DNA of 20,191 nucleotides from NCBI GenBank assembly GCA_025399215.1, contig MU621394.1, forward strand, positions 1 to 20,191, in the 5' to 3' direction. The position numbers and the translations under genes are program-made. Positions 7,090 to 19,100 of this stretch are shown here, in pieces. Under the pieces are notes generated by a model. It was not told the origin of the DNA. It searched no databases and was given only the letters and a program-made list of their open reading frames with translations. Source of the stretch: Globomyces pollinis-pini (Eukaryota > Chytridiomycota > Chytridiomycetes > Rhizophydiales > Globomycetaceae). Each line of letters starts with the position of its first letter. Position 1 is the stretch's first letter.

Positions 7090-9832
7090 ATGCGTTCTGA
7101 TGCAAAGGCATATTTGAAATCAATGGCTTGGTGTACTGCAATAGTAGTATACATCTTAGCAATGCTTCAACTGAGGGAATGGGTCGTGTCCACCTCTGGA
7201 ATGCCAAACGATTTAACTACAGAATCTGATTCGATTCAGAAAGGTGAAAAACCTTCTGGGTTGTTCGCTTGGGATATATTGGTTAACATCACTGCTTTGC
7301 CTCATCAATACAATTCAATTCAAAACATGAAAGTTCGGTCAACTCTAACAAATCACGTCAAAAAAGTCACTTCCGATTACAACACATGGGGATGCTCAAA
7401 TAATAATCCAGTCGAGGTAATTTCAAATTTCCTGATCATCCTTTCGTAGATTTTGGATGATGAAGTCAATTTAACCAGAAGAGAGAAATATGCTTATTAT
7501 AACTTTCAATCAGATAACTTATTGGTCTTGGTGAAGGGAAAGAAGACAGACACATTATTAGTATCTGCACACTTTGATTCAGCGAGTCAATCACATGGTG
7601 TTACAGATGATGGAATAGGAATTGCAAGCATGATGACAGCCTTTCAAGCACTAACAAGGAAAAGTTGTGCCAACCAACTGGAATATTCAGTTCTTTTTAA
7701 TTTCAACAATGCTGAAGAAATTGGACTCCTTGGTGGGTATGCATTTACTCTTCATCCTTATTTCAAAAACGTTAAAGGTTTTATTAACTTGGGTATTCAA
7801 ACATTCTTCTGCTAATACTTCAGAGGGAACAGGTGTATCTAGGTCCACCAGAAGTGCATTGTTCCGAACAAATAATTTTGAAATTACAAAACAGATCTTT
7901 GGTGAATCCCAATTTCCCCATTCAAGCTTTATCGCTAATCAATTGATGAGTCTCATCGAAAGGTACTGAATAGCTTTGGCTAATTCTAGTGATACTGATT
8001 TCCGTCCCTATTCTTTACTTGGTGATGTGCCTGGAATTGATGTCGCCTTCTACAAAGATCGGTATCTATATCATACACCTTTAGATAATATTGAACATAC
8101 TTCAAAACGAAGTGTTCAGTTTATGGTTGATAATTTATATGCTGGTATTAATACCATGATGAAGTCAAACTTTTTACAAGAGAGTAAGCCTGTTCGGCCA
8201 TCCAGCATTCCACTGAATAGTACTCTCAGTGTACCCGACTTTCTGTTCTATGATCGACTAGGAGTTATTGCATATGTTCAGTCAAAGACGACTTTTTTGA
8301 CATTTACATTAGTTTTGATGATAGTCGGTACTGTGTTTACTCTTGTAAACTTGGGTGTAGTTCGATACTTTAATGGGATTAGAACAACCTATAAAGGGTA
8401 TATTGTTCCAGCATCATATGGTTTCTTTGTTGTGTTGGTATGTTTGTTCGTAACCCTCATTGCAAACTTTGCAATTTCATTCATCCGAACCAAATTGAAC
8501 CCTGGTTTCACATATGGGTATCCGGAATTGTCGTTAGCGTCTATTGCAAGTTTGATTCTTACTGTGATGTGTATTGTGGTGTACTTTCTGGTCAGTAAGA
8601 AGGCAGATTTCATAGCGCTAAAAGAGGGATCCTCAATAGATAGTTTAGAAAGTGGTGTAGCAAACGAAGAGTTAATATTCTCGTTCGAAGATGCATTGCA
8701 ACCAGGTCTGCTGTTGTTTTGGTTTTTTGGGACTATTCTCTCATACACTACAGCATCACTGGGTGCCCCAGTTCTTTACCTGTTCAATGAATGGGCTTTG
8801 TATGGGCTTATAGCACACATTGTTGCAACTGGAATTCAGTATTTGGTACCTACTTATCCACACCTAAATCGGAAGTCGTTTATCGATACTGGAGTGTTTA
8901 TTGTACAATGGATTATTTCTGCCTTTTGGCCTTTTTTGCTAACGCTGGATCTTCTAACTCTGCTTTTGACATTCTTTCCATCCACAATTAATTCTGAATT
9001 TCCTGATTACATAATCGATGTTGCTTTCAGCGTTCTTGCCTTTGTTTGCTTGGCCACTTTCCTACCCTTGATTGCAAAGTCTAACGTCATTATATCAGGT
9101 ACATTTTTTGGTGTCGTCTTTCTTGGATGTACTATACCACAATTCTTTTTGTTCCCATTCAGCACTGAACGACCAGCAAATGTTGGTTATCTTGAAAAAT
9201 GGAATATTACTGATCAAGAATCATCAAAGACATCTCAAAAAACGTTTTATTTGCAGTCTTCAATGTCACCTAATAGTTGGTTCAATAAGCTACAGCAACA
9301 TGGATGGGGATTTCCAAATAATGTTACGATTACCGCAAATAGAGTAAGATTTGATACAGTTGAAGTACCACAAATTTTAAACCAGAGTTTTGAAAACATC
9401 ATTACCTTGGAGGTAGCAAAGTCTGTGGAAAATAATTTGACCGTTTTTAAAGGGACTATTTTAGCAGGTGCCAATTCTAGAGTTTTTAGAGTAAATACCA
9501 CAGTAACTGGTACTGGAACAGTCATCTTTGATGGGCCAACATATCAGAATCCAAGCACACAGAAAATAGAATCCAAGGAATTAATGAACAATGGAATCAC
9601 ATACTTTCTCGCAAGAAATTTTACCAGACCGGATCAAAGATTGTTTTATGAATTTCAAATTTCAATGACAAGTACCAGTAAAGTTACACTGGATCTAAGC
9701 AGTTTGTATGACGTTACATATAGTCCCTACTATAGTAAATATGTACAACAAAAACCAGATTGGACTATTCAAGGTACAGCTTTGGATCTTAATGAGTTAA
9801 TCGTCACCAAATCAGTTCAGTTTAACCCTTAA
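7090..9832 (+). CDS. PFF1: M28 family vacuolar/ER membrane metalloprotease (PFF1/ERMP1-like)
   Basis: Four exons, 7090-7416, 7450-7792, 7824-7962 and 7990-9832, join across introns of 33, 31 and 27 bp to give 883 residues (human ERMP1 about 904). An N-terminal membrane segment (about residues 12-28) leads into a lumenal M28 aminopeptidase-like domain. Zn-site residues are visible: His150 and Asp152 (SAHFDS), Asp162/163 (TDDG), the Glu pair 198-199 (NNAEEIGLLG), an Asp in SDTDF (271-273) and His298 (YLYHTPLD). The second half has about eight hydrophobic membrane segments and a C-terminal lumenal domain rich in N-x-S/T sites. Fungal members sit in the vacuolar membrane and animal ones in the ER. 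The physiological substrate is not established. AATAAA follows the stop by 9 bases. Confidence 0.95.
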
Positions 9833-9841
9833 CGATCAATC

Positions 9842-9847
9842 AATAAA
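9842..9847 (+). terminator. AATAAA polyadenylation signal of the M28 protease gene
   Basis: This canonical AATAAA starts 10 bases after the TAA stop, inside the 52-bp convergent gap to the F-box/LRR gene. The 3' UTRs must therefore be very short or overlap. Confidence 0.6.
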
Positions 9848-9884
9848 ATACAAATAGAGAAATCATTTCCAAAAAAATTACAGT

Positions 9885-11339
9885 TTATTTACGTCTTAAA
9901 TCAAATTGAAAATTCTTTAGTTTAGGTAAACCAAGTAAGGGTGAGAAATCAGCAATCATATTATCTTCAATATTTAAATGTTCCAATTTAGTTAATGTAT
10001 ACAATGAATCAACTTTCAAAATACAATTATCTGCCAAATTGAGAGTATGTAAGTTAGTTAGATAACAAAGTGGTACGATATCATGAATTTGATTGTTTTT
10101 CAAATCAAGACTTTCAAGGTTGGTGACGTCTGATAAAGAATATAAGATACGAATTCGATTGTTTTGTAAATCCAATGACTTTAATTTTGTTAACTGTAGG
10201 ATAGAAGGAATTTTACAAATCTGATTATTTGATAGATCCAAAGTATTCAAATTATGTAATGTTGATAAACATGTAATATTTGAAATCAAATTGTTATTGA
10301 GACATAGAGTTTCAAGGTTGATTAACCCTGATAATGGGGATATATCTCGTATTTGATTAAAACCAAGAGAAAGGGTACGTAAATTAAATGCAGTTGATAA
10401 AGTGGTAATATCAATAATATGATTGAAGGTTGCAAATAACTCTGTGAGATTGGTTGCTTGTGCTAACGGAGAGAGATCAACCAACTGATTTCTACAGAGA
10501 TATACCACTGTCAAACTGACTGATGACGACAATGCCGATATATTTGATAGTAAATTGTTGTGAAAATAGATGATGTCCAACTTTTTCAATTCTGCCAATG
10601 AACTGATATTGAATATTTTGTTGAAACGTATATCCAGACAGCACAAGTTGGACAAATGCGCCAAATGTGAGATGTCTGATATTTGATTACTGTTGATAGA
10701 AAGTTCTTCAAGTTCGGTTAGACTTGAGATTGGGGATATATCGCGTATTTTGTTGTTTCCTAAATCAAGAATCCACAATTTTTTGCATGTGGATACAAAC
10801 ATAATTTCAGTTAGGGAATTGTTGTTCATGTACAGGGCTAAAAGGTTAGGGAGGCAATGAAGGGATTCTACGTTTGATAGTAGATTGCTATTTACAGATA
10901 ATCCTAGTAAGTTAGTTAAATTATACAGTGGTGAAATATCAGTGACTTGATTATCATCAAGGTTTAATAATTGCAATTGAATCAAATTTGATAGTGGTGA
11001 TACGTCTACCAAATTAACCCGATTGATCTCCACTTTTTGTAATCGACTGAATACTTGTAAATCTCCCAGTTTAAAAGATTTGCTTAGTATCTTGATGTGC
11101 TTGATATTCTTCATTAGAAATTCAGAAATATCATTAGATTCGAATCCAGGATCTATTACCAAAGTTTTTTTGGTTTGAAATAGCTGATTACGAACTGATT
11201 GAAAACATTGACCTGTAGACGCCAATAAAATGGACTCTTTAGCATTGAGATATTTTGTAACCTCAAGCTTCAATTCCAATGGTAGTGACCTTAAAGAAAA
11301 TTCATTTTGCATCTTGAAAAGTAAAGCAAAAGATTGCAA
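9885..11339 (-). CDS. F-box protein with SDS22/internalin-like leucine-rich repeats
   Basis: A single intronless frame encodes 484 residues from Met1 (11339). Met10 (11312) is an alternative start that also keeps the F-box. Residues about 18-45 (LRSLPLELKLEVTKYLNAKE) form an F-box-like segment similar to the one in the ankyrin gene at 446-1393. From about residue 95 to the end there are some 16-17 repeats of about 22 residues. Their consensus is LxxLxLxxNxIxDISPLxxLTN, for example LDLSNNQICKI and LSLGFNQIRDISPLSGLINL. This is the SDS22/internalin class of LRR, curved solenoids that bind proteins. An SCF-type substrate receptor is the natural inference. There is no signal peptide, so it is probably intracellular. 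The stop codon lies inside an AATAAA (minus 9889-9884). Confidence 0.9.
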   Translation of the reverse strand: MQSFALLFKMQNEFSLRSLPLELKLEVTKYLNAKESILLASTGQCFQSVRNQLFQTKKTLVIDPGFESNDISEFLMKNIKHIKILSKSFKLGDLQVFSRLQKVEINRVNLVDVSPLSNLIQLQLLNLDDNQVTDISPLYNLTNLLGLSVNSNLLSNVESLHCLPNLLALYMNNNSLTEIMFVSTCKKLWILDLGNNKIRDISPISSLTELEELSINSNQISDISHLAHLSNLCCLDIRFNKIFNISSLAELKKLDIIYFHNNLLSNISALSSSVSLTVVYLCRNQLVDLSPLAQATNLTELFATFNHIIDITTLSTAFNLRTLSLGFNQIRDISPLSGLINLETLCLNNNLISNITCLSTLHNLNTLDLSNNQICKIPSILQLTKLKSLDLQNNRIRILYSLSDVTNLESLDLKNNQIHDIVPLCYLTNLHTLNLADNCILKVDSLYTLTKLEHLNIEDNMIADFSPLLGLPKLKNFQFDLRRK

Positions 11340-11519
11340 TAATTTTAGACTAAAATACTCATATCATACTTGAACTTGAGCATTAAATGAATGTCAATTC
11401 AATTTTTGTAGTACCAATTGGCCAGAAAGACGCGATATGTATTGTTAGATCAGCAACGTACAGCAAAGCAATACCATTTAGCACCAATTCAAGTCTCTAT
11501 TTACAATTTTTTATTAATA
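11340..11519. other. Short intergenic region, CFAP57 3' side to F-box/LRR 5' side
   Basis: Both neighbours are on the minus strand. The region should hold the LRR gene's promoter and the CFAP57 3' end, with AATAAA on the minus strand at 11515-11510, right after the CFAP57 stop. No other gene is seen. Confidence 0.55.
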
Positions 11520-14500
11520 TTACAGTTCTGCAGAGGGCAATGGAGGTAAAATAGGTGGCAATGGAACTATAGTTTTCTGCATAATTTCTCCAAAGGTTTC
11601 TATATTGTTAGAGCAATGGGAAGTTACTAATATCTGTCAACTGTTTGAGACCGATTGAGTTTAATTCTTCTTTAATAAAAGTTTTGAGGTCTAATCCTTC
11701 TTTTGTTGCTTGTTGCAATTTCTTGACACGAAATCTACGATCTTGTAGATCTTTTCTCAATAAATTGATTTCTCTGATAATGTCAGATTATTGAATTACC
11801 TTGTTAAAATGACTCCTTCTTCAATCATTTTCCTCGCTGTTATTTCTCGTTTTTGGAAAGCTTTGTTTGACTCTTCTTCAAGCAAATGAACAGTTTTTTC
11901 CAATTGACCTCTATAACGAGTATCATCTTTCGAAGTTAATGATTCTTGTGCTTTTGTATCTTTAGAACCTTTCTTGCTGTTTAGATCCAAGATGACCTCC
12001 GAAAAGGAGACCAATGGTAATGCATCTTTTGGCGCAACTTCGGACGGCTTCTCTTCCATATTTCTGTATTTGTGATATATTTTAACAAACTCTTTCTAGA
12101 CATTGTTAGTTCATTAACTGCTACCTTTGTTAAATTTTTATCGTTCAAAAGAGAACGCAGTGTTGTCAAGTCATTTTGAATACTTGACTTGAGCTCTTCT
12201 AGTTGATTGTGTTTCCATTCTTCAGTTGATCTATATAATTGTGTTGAGTAATTTTTCAATAACAAGTCTTGATAATCTGAATTTAATGCCAATTGTTTCC
12301 CCCTATATTCTGACTCTTCCAATTCCATATCCTAAGATTAGTTTATGTATTCGTTTGTACCTTTAATTGATTTCTCAACACTTCAATATCTCTTTCTCTT
12401 GGTTCAACCTGCTTTCGAAGTTCCAAGATTTTGTAGTCCAAAACAAATTTAAACTTTTCTAATTCTTGATTCTTCTTTCTCAAATCGTAAATCCTTTTTT
12501 CTTTGTCAACTATTGTATCATCTCTTTCTTTGACCTAATTGTTTCATCAAAGTCATTTTAGGATTACCTCATTTGTCAATCCAAGGATATCATTTTCTAA
12601 ACTTCGAATGTTTAACATAAGTTTTTTCCCATCAGTAACCGTATTGGCATACTCTTTTTTGTGTTCTTCTACTTGTTGGATTAATGCATCATAAGTTTGT
12701 TTCATAATTCGATTCTCCTCTTGAATTTTCTTCAACATACTACTCTCTTCCTTTAATTTAGTTTCAAAATGGTATGTGATTTCTAGAACTTCATTTTCGA
12801 TGTCTTGCTCTATCTCTTCAATAGATCCTTTGAAGCGAACTGAGATCTGGCCCAATTCCTTTATTAACTAAATTGAAATGAGTGATTAACACTATAAGAT
12901 ACCCTTTGAATTTGTACCGACTTCTCTTCGATCTTTCTTTTGTAGTAGGAGGTTATTTCATCAGTTCTCGTTTTGTGGTTCTCTTTTATATTATTGATTT
13001 GTCGTGCCCATTGGGTTTCAAGAGTAGACTTTCTAGCAAACAACACGGAGAACCTCAGTTCCTCAGATTCCAACTTTTGGTAAAATGATTCCTTCATTTC
13101 TTGAATTTTTTCAATATTTGCTTCTTTGATGGCAACCAATTCTTCTGAATTTTTTTGATTCATTGAATTCCTCTCATTATGAAGTTTTTCAATCAACTAC
13201 GAAAAGTTGGTAAATATATCCTTACCTTCTTTAATAAATAAATTTCTTCTGAAAATTTTTGGACCAAGTCATTAATCTTTGACGTATGGATTGAATCTTT
13301 AAGCTTCAGTTGGGTGTCACTGTCAAGTTTTATGTCCTAATATCGTCAAATAGTATCTCTTACGTCCACTCTTTGCTTCAATTCATTCATCAATCGATAA
13401 TTTTCTCGTAAGTCTGACTTGGTTACCAAAATCTAACCTATTAGATATTGAAAATCACCTCATCGCTGTAAGACCAATCTTTTTCTCTCTTGACTAAAGT
13501 TCCTTCTTTATCTTGGATTCTATAAATCCAAATGCAACCATCTTCTCCTGCAGTGAAAAGAAATCTTTCATTAAATGTGGTTCTAATTTGAGTAATTGGC
13601 GCTGCGTGATGGATATATTCAATGCATTCTTTGTCATTGACATCCGTATTTGGTTCAAATGGATATTTAACGCTCTTGACTGACCCAAAATTAGTTACCA
13701 TAAACATCATCTGACCACCAGTGGTAATATGAACTAAAATTTAAATTAGATTCAAAATACTATGACTCAAAGGCGCTTTTGGTACAAATTCTCTAGTGAT
13801 GAAGCCTTTCACAATTTCCTTTGCAATCAGTATTTCATTTGTCAAACCTTCACTCCAACATCTTTAACATAAACATACGTTGATGTTGCAGAATTGTTAA
13901 ATGTTGCTGTAACGAGCTGTCCGGGGATTGTAATTTCCATTTCTTTTTTCATTGTAAAGATATTCCAATGTTGGATGGATCCATCTGTGCAGTAAGTCAA
14001 AATTTTGGTATCATCTTCAGACCACCCAATAGATCTTATTCGAGTTGATGCAATCTTTAAAGTTGCCACTATTTCAAACGACCACGTATCACAAACCAAT
14101 ACATTAAGGTTGGATATAGAAGCGAAATACTAAAACTTAATGGATAAACTAATTACATGTCCTCCATGTGAAAATCGACACTAATCAATTAAATATCAAA
14201 CAATTTTTACTTCTCGTGTTCCTCGAACTGAATGTTCCCAAAATGGACGTATATCATCCAATAAAATCGCCATTAGTTTTAAACTTGAGTTAAACCCAGC
14301 CAGTAGATATAATCCATTAGGATGAATAGCAACACTAGCTTATGAAGGTATGTAATAAAGTACCATTGTGCGGCCTCATTGAATACATTGACGATTTCCA
14401 CTGTGTTATCAATATAATTCCAAACGCGGATTGATTTATCCAAACCGCTGGTAACCACCAATGGCTTACTAACACTAACATCCATACCCAAAATTGGCCC

Positions 14501-15729
14501 ATTATGAAACGATTGTGATAGTCGATCACATCGAATTGAGACACCCTAAAAAGTAAATCGCCATTCAATATATTAACCTTTGCTTCACTTTCGACTGTCA
14601 AATAAAATAGCTGGCTCGATTTTAAACTGACAATCAATTTGTCGTCTTTTTGAGGTGGCCAGTTCATACTTGTAATTTCTCCATCATCAATCATCACTTC
14701 CTTTCGCTTCTTATAGTAAGGGGATTCATTGATTTTCTCAAAATACAGTACTACCCCACTATCTAATCCAACTAAAACCCCCGCCGAGAAAGAAGCAATG
14801 GCCGTCATTGATGGTTGTCGTGGTTGTTCATTATTCATTTTGGGCATGAGTGGAACCAAATATTGAATATCACAGATTAAATCTCCAGAATCGAATATCA
14901 ATAGTTTACTTTGCATGGTTCCACATATAACTCTTGTTTCGCTTACCCAAGTATGACAAAAAATATCCTGAGAGTTTAAATGAATGATTATCGTACCTCA
15001 TCTAATTTGGTTTGATGGATCAGTTTAACAAACCCATCTTGAAATCGAAAGATTCTAAATATATTGGTACCAGTGACACATATTTGAGTTGTAGTTGTAT
15101 CAAATGGATTGATTGACATTTTACGAATAAAATATCCATTTGAAGTTCTATTAGAGCAAATATATTTTGATTTATCACCAATTGCAATCGTCCAGATATA
15201 CAGATTCCTAAATAATAATCAAACATATTAAATATTACCATTCTGGTCCACAACCTTGAGCAATTAAATGTTTACCATCATTGGTAAATCCAATGGATAT
15301 AAAATCCTATCCATTAAGGTTTTGTACATTCATCATACCTTTACAACCACATTTTCAATTGTTCGATAAACCTTTCGTCTTTTTAAATTATGAGCATCAT
15401 ACAACATGACAGATCCCACCGTATCAATTTCAATACCTTCGGTATTCATGTTATCCATCAATTTATTTGTTTTCGTACCAATTGCAATCAATGGTTCAGT
15501 AGGATGTAATGCCATACAACTAATTGTCTCACCATCTAATGGTATTGGAAATATCTTTTGTTGTTTCTTTTCAATATTGTATTGTGCTATTTGATAACCT
15601 ACCGGATATATGGCAGTAGTATCATCAATGAACATGGCATTATTTCGAACATTGTTATTTATTCCAAACACATAACTGATTTTAGTAATTGTCCAATGAG
15701 TACCTTGTGTTTAGTGTTGGGTTAGACAT
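11520..15729 (-). CDS. CFAP57: Cilia- and flagella-associated protein 57 (CFAP57/WDR65)
   Basis: Twenty exons: 15704-15729, 15339-15675, 15239-15306, 14997-15207, 14578-14967, 14364-14545, 14211-14334, 14157-14180, 13848-14129, 13761-13818, 13459-13733, 13364-13432, 13226-13336, 12903-13196, 12568-12867, 12361-12534, 12125-12331, 11800-12095, 11628-11773 and 11520-11599. Every junction keeps frame. The product is 1217 residues (human about 1250). Residues about 10-655 are WD repeats, with signature stretches [50 protein letters not shown] and [12 protein letters not shown]. Residues about 660-1185 are coiled coil, including [20 protein letters not shown] and [19 protein letters not shown]. 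The tail is [16 protein letters not shown]57 is an axonemal protein tied to inner dynein arms and ciliary beating. All 19 introns are 26-35 bp (556 bp in total). Exon 8 is a 24-bp microexon. Confidence 0.96.
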
Positions 15730-16171
15730 TTGAATTTGTGTATAAATTTGAAAGTTGACTCAAACGTCATTGTACATTGTCTAGAAACAATTACATTGAT
15801 TGGACGATTAAACTTTTACATGAATTCTTTTATAGAATTATTATAATCTTTTACTACTTGATCGTCAAAACACGTTATTGTGGATTGGTGTACTGTATCT
15901 GGTGGTGGTCATGACATATTAATACGACAATTACTAGTGAATTATTCACAATTAAATCTAAACTATGATGTTTTTATCGATCACATCCTTACTTAACCAG
16001 CCAAAAAAACGCTCTGGTTACAATTCTGCCACCAGTTGTAACTGTACAATTTGCACGTGAACAATTGTACACCACAGGTACATGTAATAGGTGGGACGAA
16101 ACAGCTTCAAAATACCCATAACGCATAAAAAATGATAAATAGAAGATGCAATATAAAATGTATTCCAATAG
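15730..16171 (+). other. Unassigned region with interrupted coding-like stretches
   Basis: These 442 bases lie between the CFAP57 start and the POL5 stop. The plus strand has two overlapping open stretches without a clean start. One at 15865-15993 reads SKHVIVDWCTVSGGGHDILI and onward. The other, in a different frame, ends at a stop near 16128 with QFAREQLYTTGTCNRWDETA near its end. An ATG at 15820 shares the first frame but meets TAA and TGA before it. This could be a small decayed gene, a spliced gene I cannot resolve, or chance in CFAP57 promoter DNA. No family is recognised. Confidence 0.3.
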
Positions 16172-19100
16172 TTATAATAGTAATGAAAGTTGTTTAAGCA
16201 AAGTTTTCAATCCAGGAGCATTTCGATAACACTCCAATTCTAAGGTAGCTTCCAAACAAGTCAGTAAGGACCCACCAGTAACACCTTCTGCAAACACAAC
16301 CTTGACTTTTCTAAAAACGGCAATCATGGTCTTCAAAATCGTTTTAACACGGTCTTTGGATACATTACGACTCTCAATAGTCGTGAATATGGTTTCCACA
16401 TGTTTGATGTAAGTAGCCAGTTGAAGTTGTAAAGTTTTCTTCATGTCATCTGTTGGTTTTGTAACAGATTTGATAATATTTGAGGTGATTTCAAAGGTTT
16501 GAACGATTGCAAACGGTTTCAGGTCTGATAATGCCAAACAAGAGATATAAAATGGCAACAGTTTCCATGAGACATCAAAACACTTTGTGGTGAGATCCGT
16601 AAAAAGTCCAAGTTTGAATTGTGTGTTTTTACCAGTCAAAAAGCTAGTGAATGATGCTTTGTAAATATCAGAAACACGATCCAATACAGTCTATAATTAA
16701 TTTAATGTGGTTACCAATGTATCTGCTTTAGCACTTGTTTTGGCTTTTTTCGCTTTTGACGGTTGCACATCAAGTGATTGTGCATGTAAAATAGACTTGA
16801 TGAGAAATATGGATACACCACTACAAATTTTTGAAGATTGCACATCAGCTAATTTGCCACATAATTCATGTATACTTCCAAGCATCACAACTACGGCATC
16901 AGTGTCAGTTACTGCCGGAATATGCTTGGCATTGCAGAATCGTGTTTGTAATAAAGATCCAAGTTTGTTTCGCAATAATTTATCATCCGTTGCGGTAATG
17001 GTGAGGTAAAGTTTCAACAAAGGTTCAACGGAATTGATGATGAATGGTTGAGTAATACATCCTTTGAGATAGATATCCAATAAATCAGTCACCCGGAGTT
17101 TGAAGTGCAATACGCTTTCCTTGGTTTCTAAACATAAACATCGACACTTATTTACCTTTCTTGGATTTCTTTAATGACTTACGATGTCTGAATATTTCAG
17201 ATAGTTTGGCATCGAAAGGTGCCATTTCATCATCATCTAAATCATCCAAATCTTGTTCAACATCTAAATCCATAGCTTTCTTGATATCAGCACGCAATTG
17301 TTCGTCCACTGGTTCATCCATCCCGCTATCATCCACACTCACATCATCGTCATCATCATCATCACTTTCCTCTTCATTAGCATCATCATTTTCTTCCGCT
17401 TCCTCATCTTCAAACAATTCTTCGGCACCATGAACGCCAGATGGAACAGAGATAACCTATGGTTACTATCAACTGAGACCACTTACACCGTAAAGCAATT
17501 CAAACACTTTCTCGGTTGATTTAGGAGCAAAAACTTTAAAAACATCAGTTGCCAAGGTACGTAAAACCGCTGATGGTTTATCCAACAATGAAATCAATAT
17601 ATCGGTCAACACCTCAATAGGTAAATGTTCCTCCTCGTCTAGTTTACGCTTCTTATCCTTATTTTTGATTGGATACATTAATTCAAAGCAATTTTTCAAT
17701 TCCTACGAGGTGAGTAAGGGTATACTTACAGGAATAATATCATCACCTTCTTGTTGAGGTTGTATATAGTGTTTAATAAATGAATGTGAGAAAATGGATT
17801 GAAAGGCTTGATATTCATTAATTAAAGTTTTATCAGTTGTTTTTGATTTCTAAAAAGATTAATAAATTTGATAAATCACCAATTTTCCAATAGATGCAAT
17901 CATATCTGAAGCAATACCAACACTGGTCTGCAATTCAGTTGTAAATGTTTGATTTAATTTCAAATGTTTCATTTTTTGCATTCCAGTAATAATGCTGCAA
18001 ATATAAACTGACCAACTTTGGCCGGATGGCAATTCACCAGCCGGATAAGATTCTTCACCAACTTTAAGGGTGATGGCATTCAAGTATCCCAAACTGGTGA
18101 GTAAACGTTCACGGAATGTTGTGCGAGTGGTACTTGACAATTCAGGAGTCACCACCTAATGTAAGCAATGGTGGTTAAAATTACTTGGAAGATAATATCA
18201 GATTCGTTGCGTTTGGTTACTTCAAAGATACCATGGACGACAATGAACTTTACAATGTAAACCAACCACTTTTCTGATTTTTTCATTTTACCAGTTCGAA
18301 TCAATAAACACATTTGATCAAGAACCCATAATCGTACAGTATCATTTCGATCCAGCAATTCCAAATCCTCATTTCTAAGGTCAATAACATTGGAATATAC
18401 TTTAGAATTAATAGGGATGGAGTGAAAAACACTTTGGTGAGGTATTCTAAGTAGCTCATAATTCCATCTTCAGTCAGTGTACTCAAAATATTTTCAACGG
18501 TTTTGGTTTTAGTTTTCAAATCAAATCGATGATTTCCATTCAAGAGTTGCATAGCTAGTGGTAATGCAACTGATGGGTTTTCTTCTGCATACGTGGTTAA
18601 TCGACCCGCCTAATGATAAATGTAGAATGATACATACAGTGAGTTTAGCTTGCTTGTTTAAATAAGTTTCTTTGCTGTGTAAACTATTAATCAAACAACG
18701 TAAAAAGTGAGGAGTGATGATTAATGCCACTTGTTCATTGGACACTAGTGGTAATATTTCAAGGAATATTTGAAATCCTAAAAATTTACGCTCATGTGTG
18801 GATGTAAAAAAAGACTCTGAGTGTTAATGACTTGAAAGAGTACCTTCCACTGCTGCCCAGAATTCAAATATGGTTAATGAGGTTGAATCTTGGTTGTTGC
18901 TGAGGGATTTGAGTAGAGTTGTGTAAACTGGATGGATGGTTGAGTTGTGATAATGGGTTGACTAATGGTTTAGTTTCGAGTTGCTATACCTATTTGTATT
19001 AGTGATTCATGCATATCATACCTAATTGTTAATTGATTCTGTAAGTGTACCTGTAAAATATCAATCAATTTCTTCTTATTCTTGACATAGGTGATATCAG

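Noticed and set aside
6890..7207. 105-codon minus-strand ORF
   Set aside because: It is opposite the promoter and start of the M28 protease gene, and is low complexity (N/K/Q-rich).
8389..8748. 119-codon minus-strand ORF with an ATG
   Set aside because: It lies antisense to membrane segments of the M28 protease; no independent similarity.
16707..17009. 100-codon plus-strand ORF
   Set aside because: It is the complement of a conserved POL5 exon.
17161..17433. Ser-rich plus-strand ORF
   Set aside because: It is the antisense of the Asp/Glu-rich acidic block of POL5; serine runs are the expected mirror of GAT/GAC codons.
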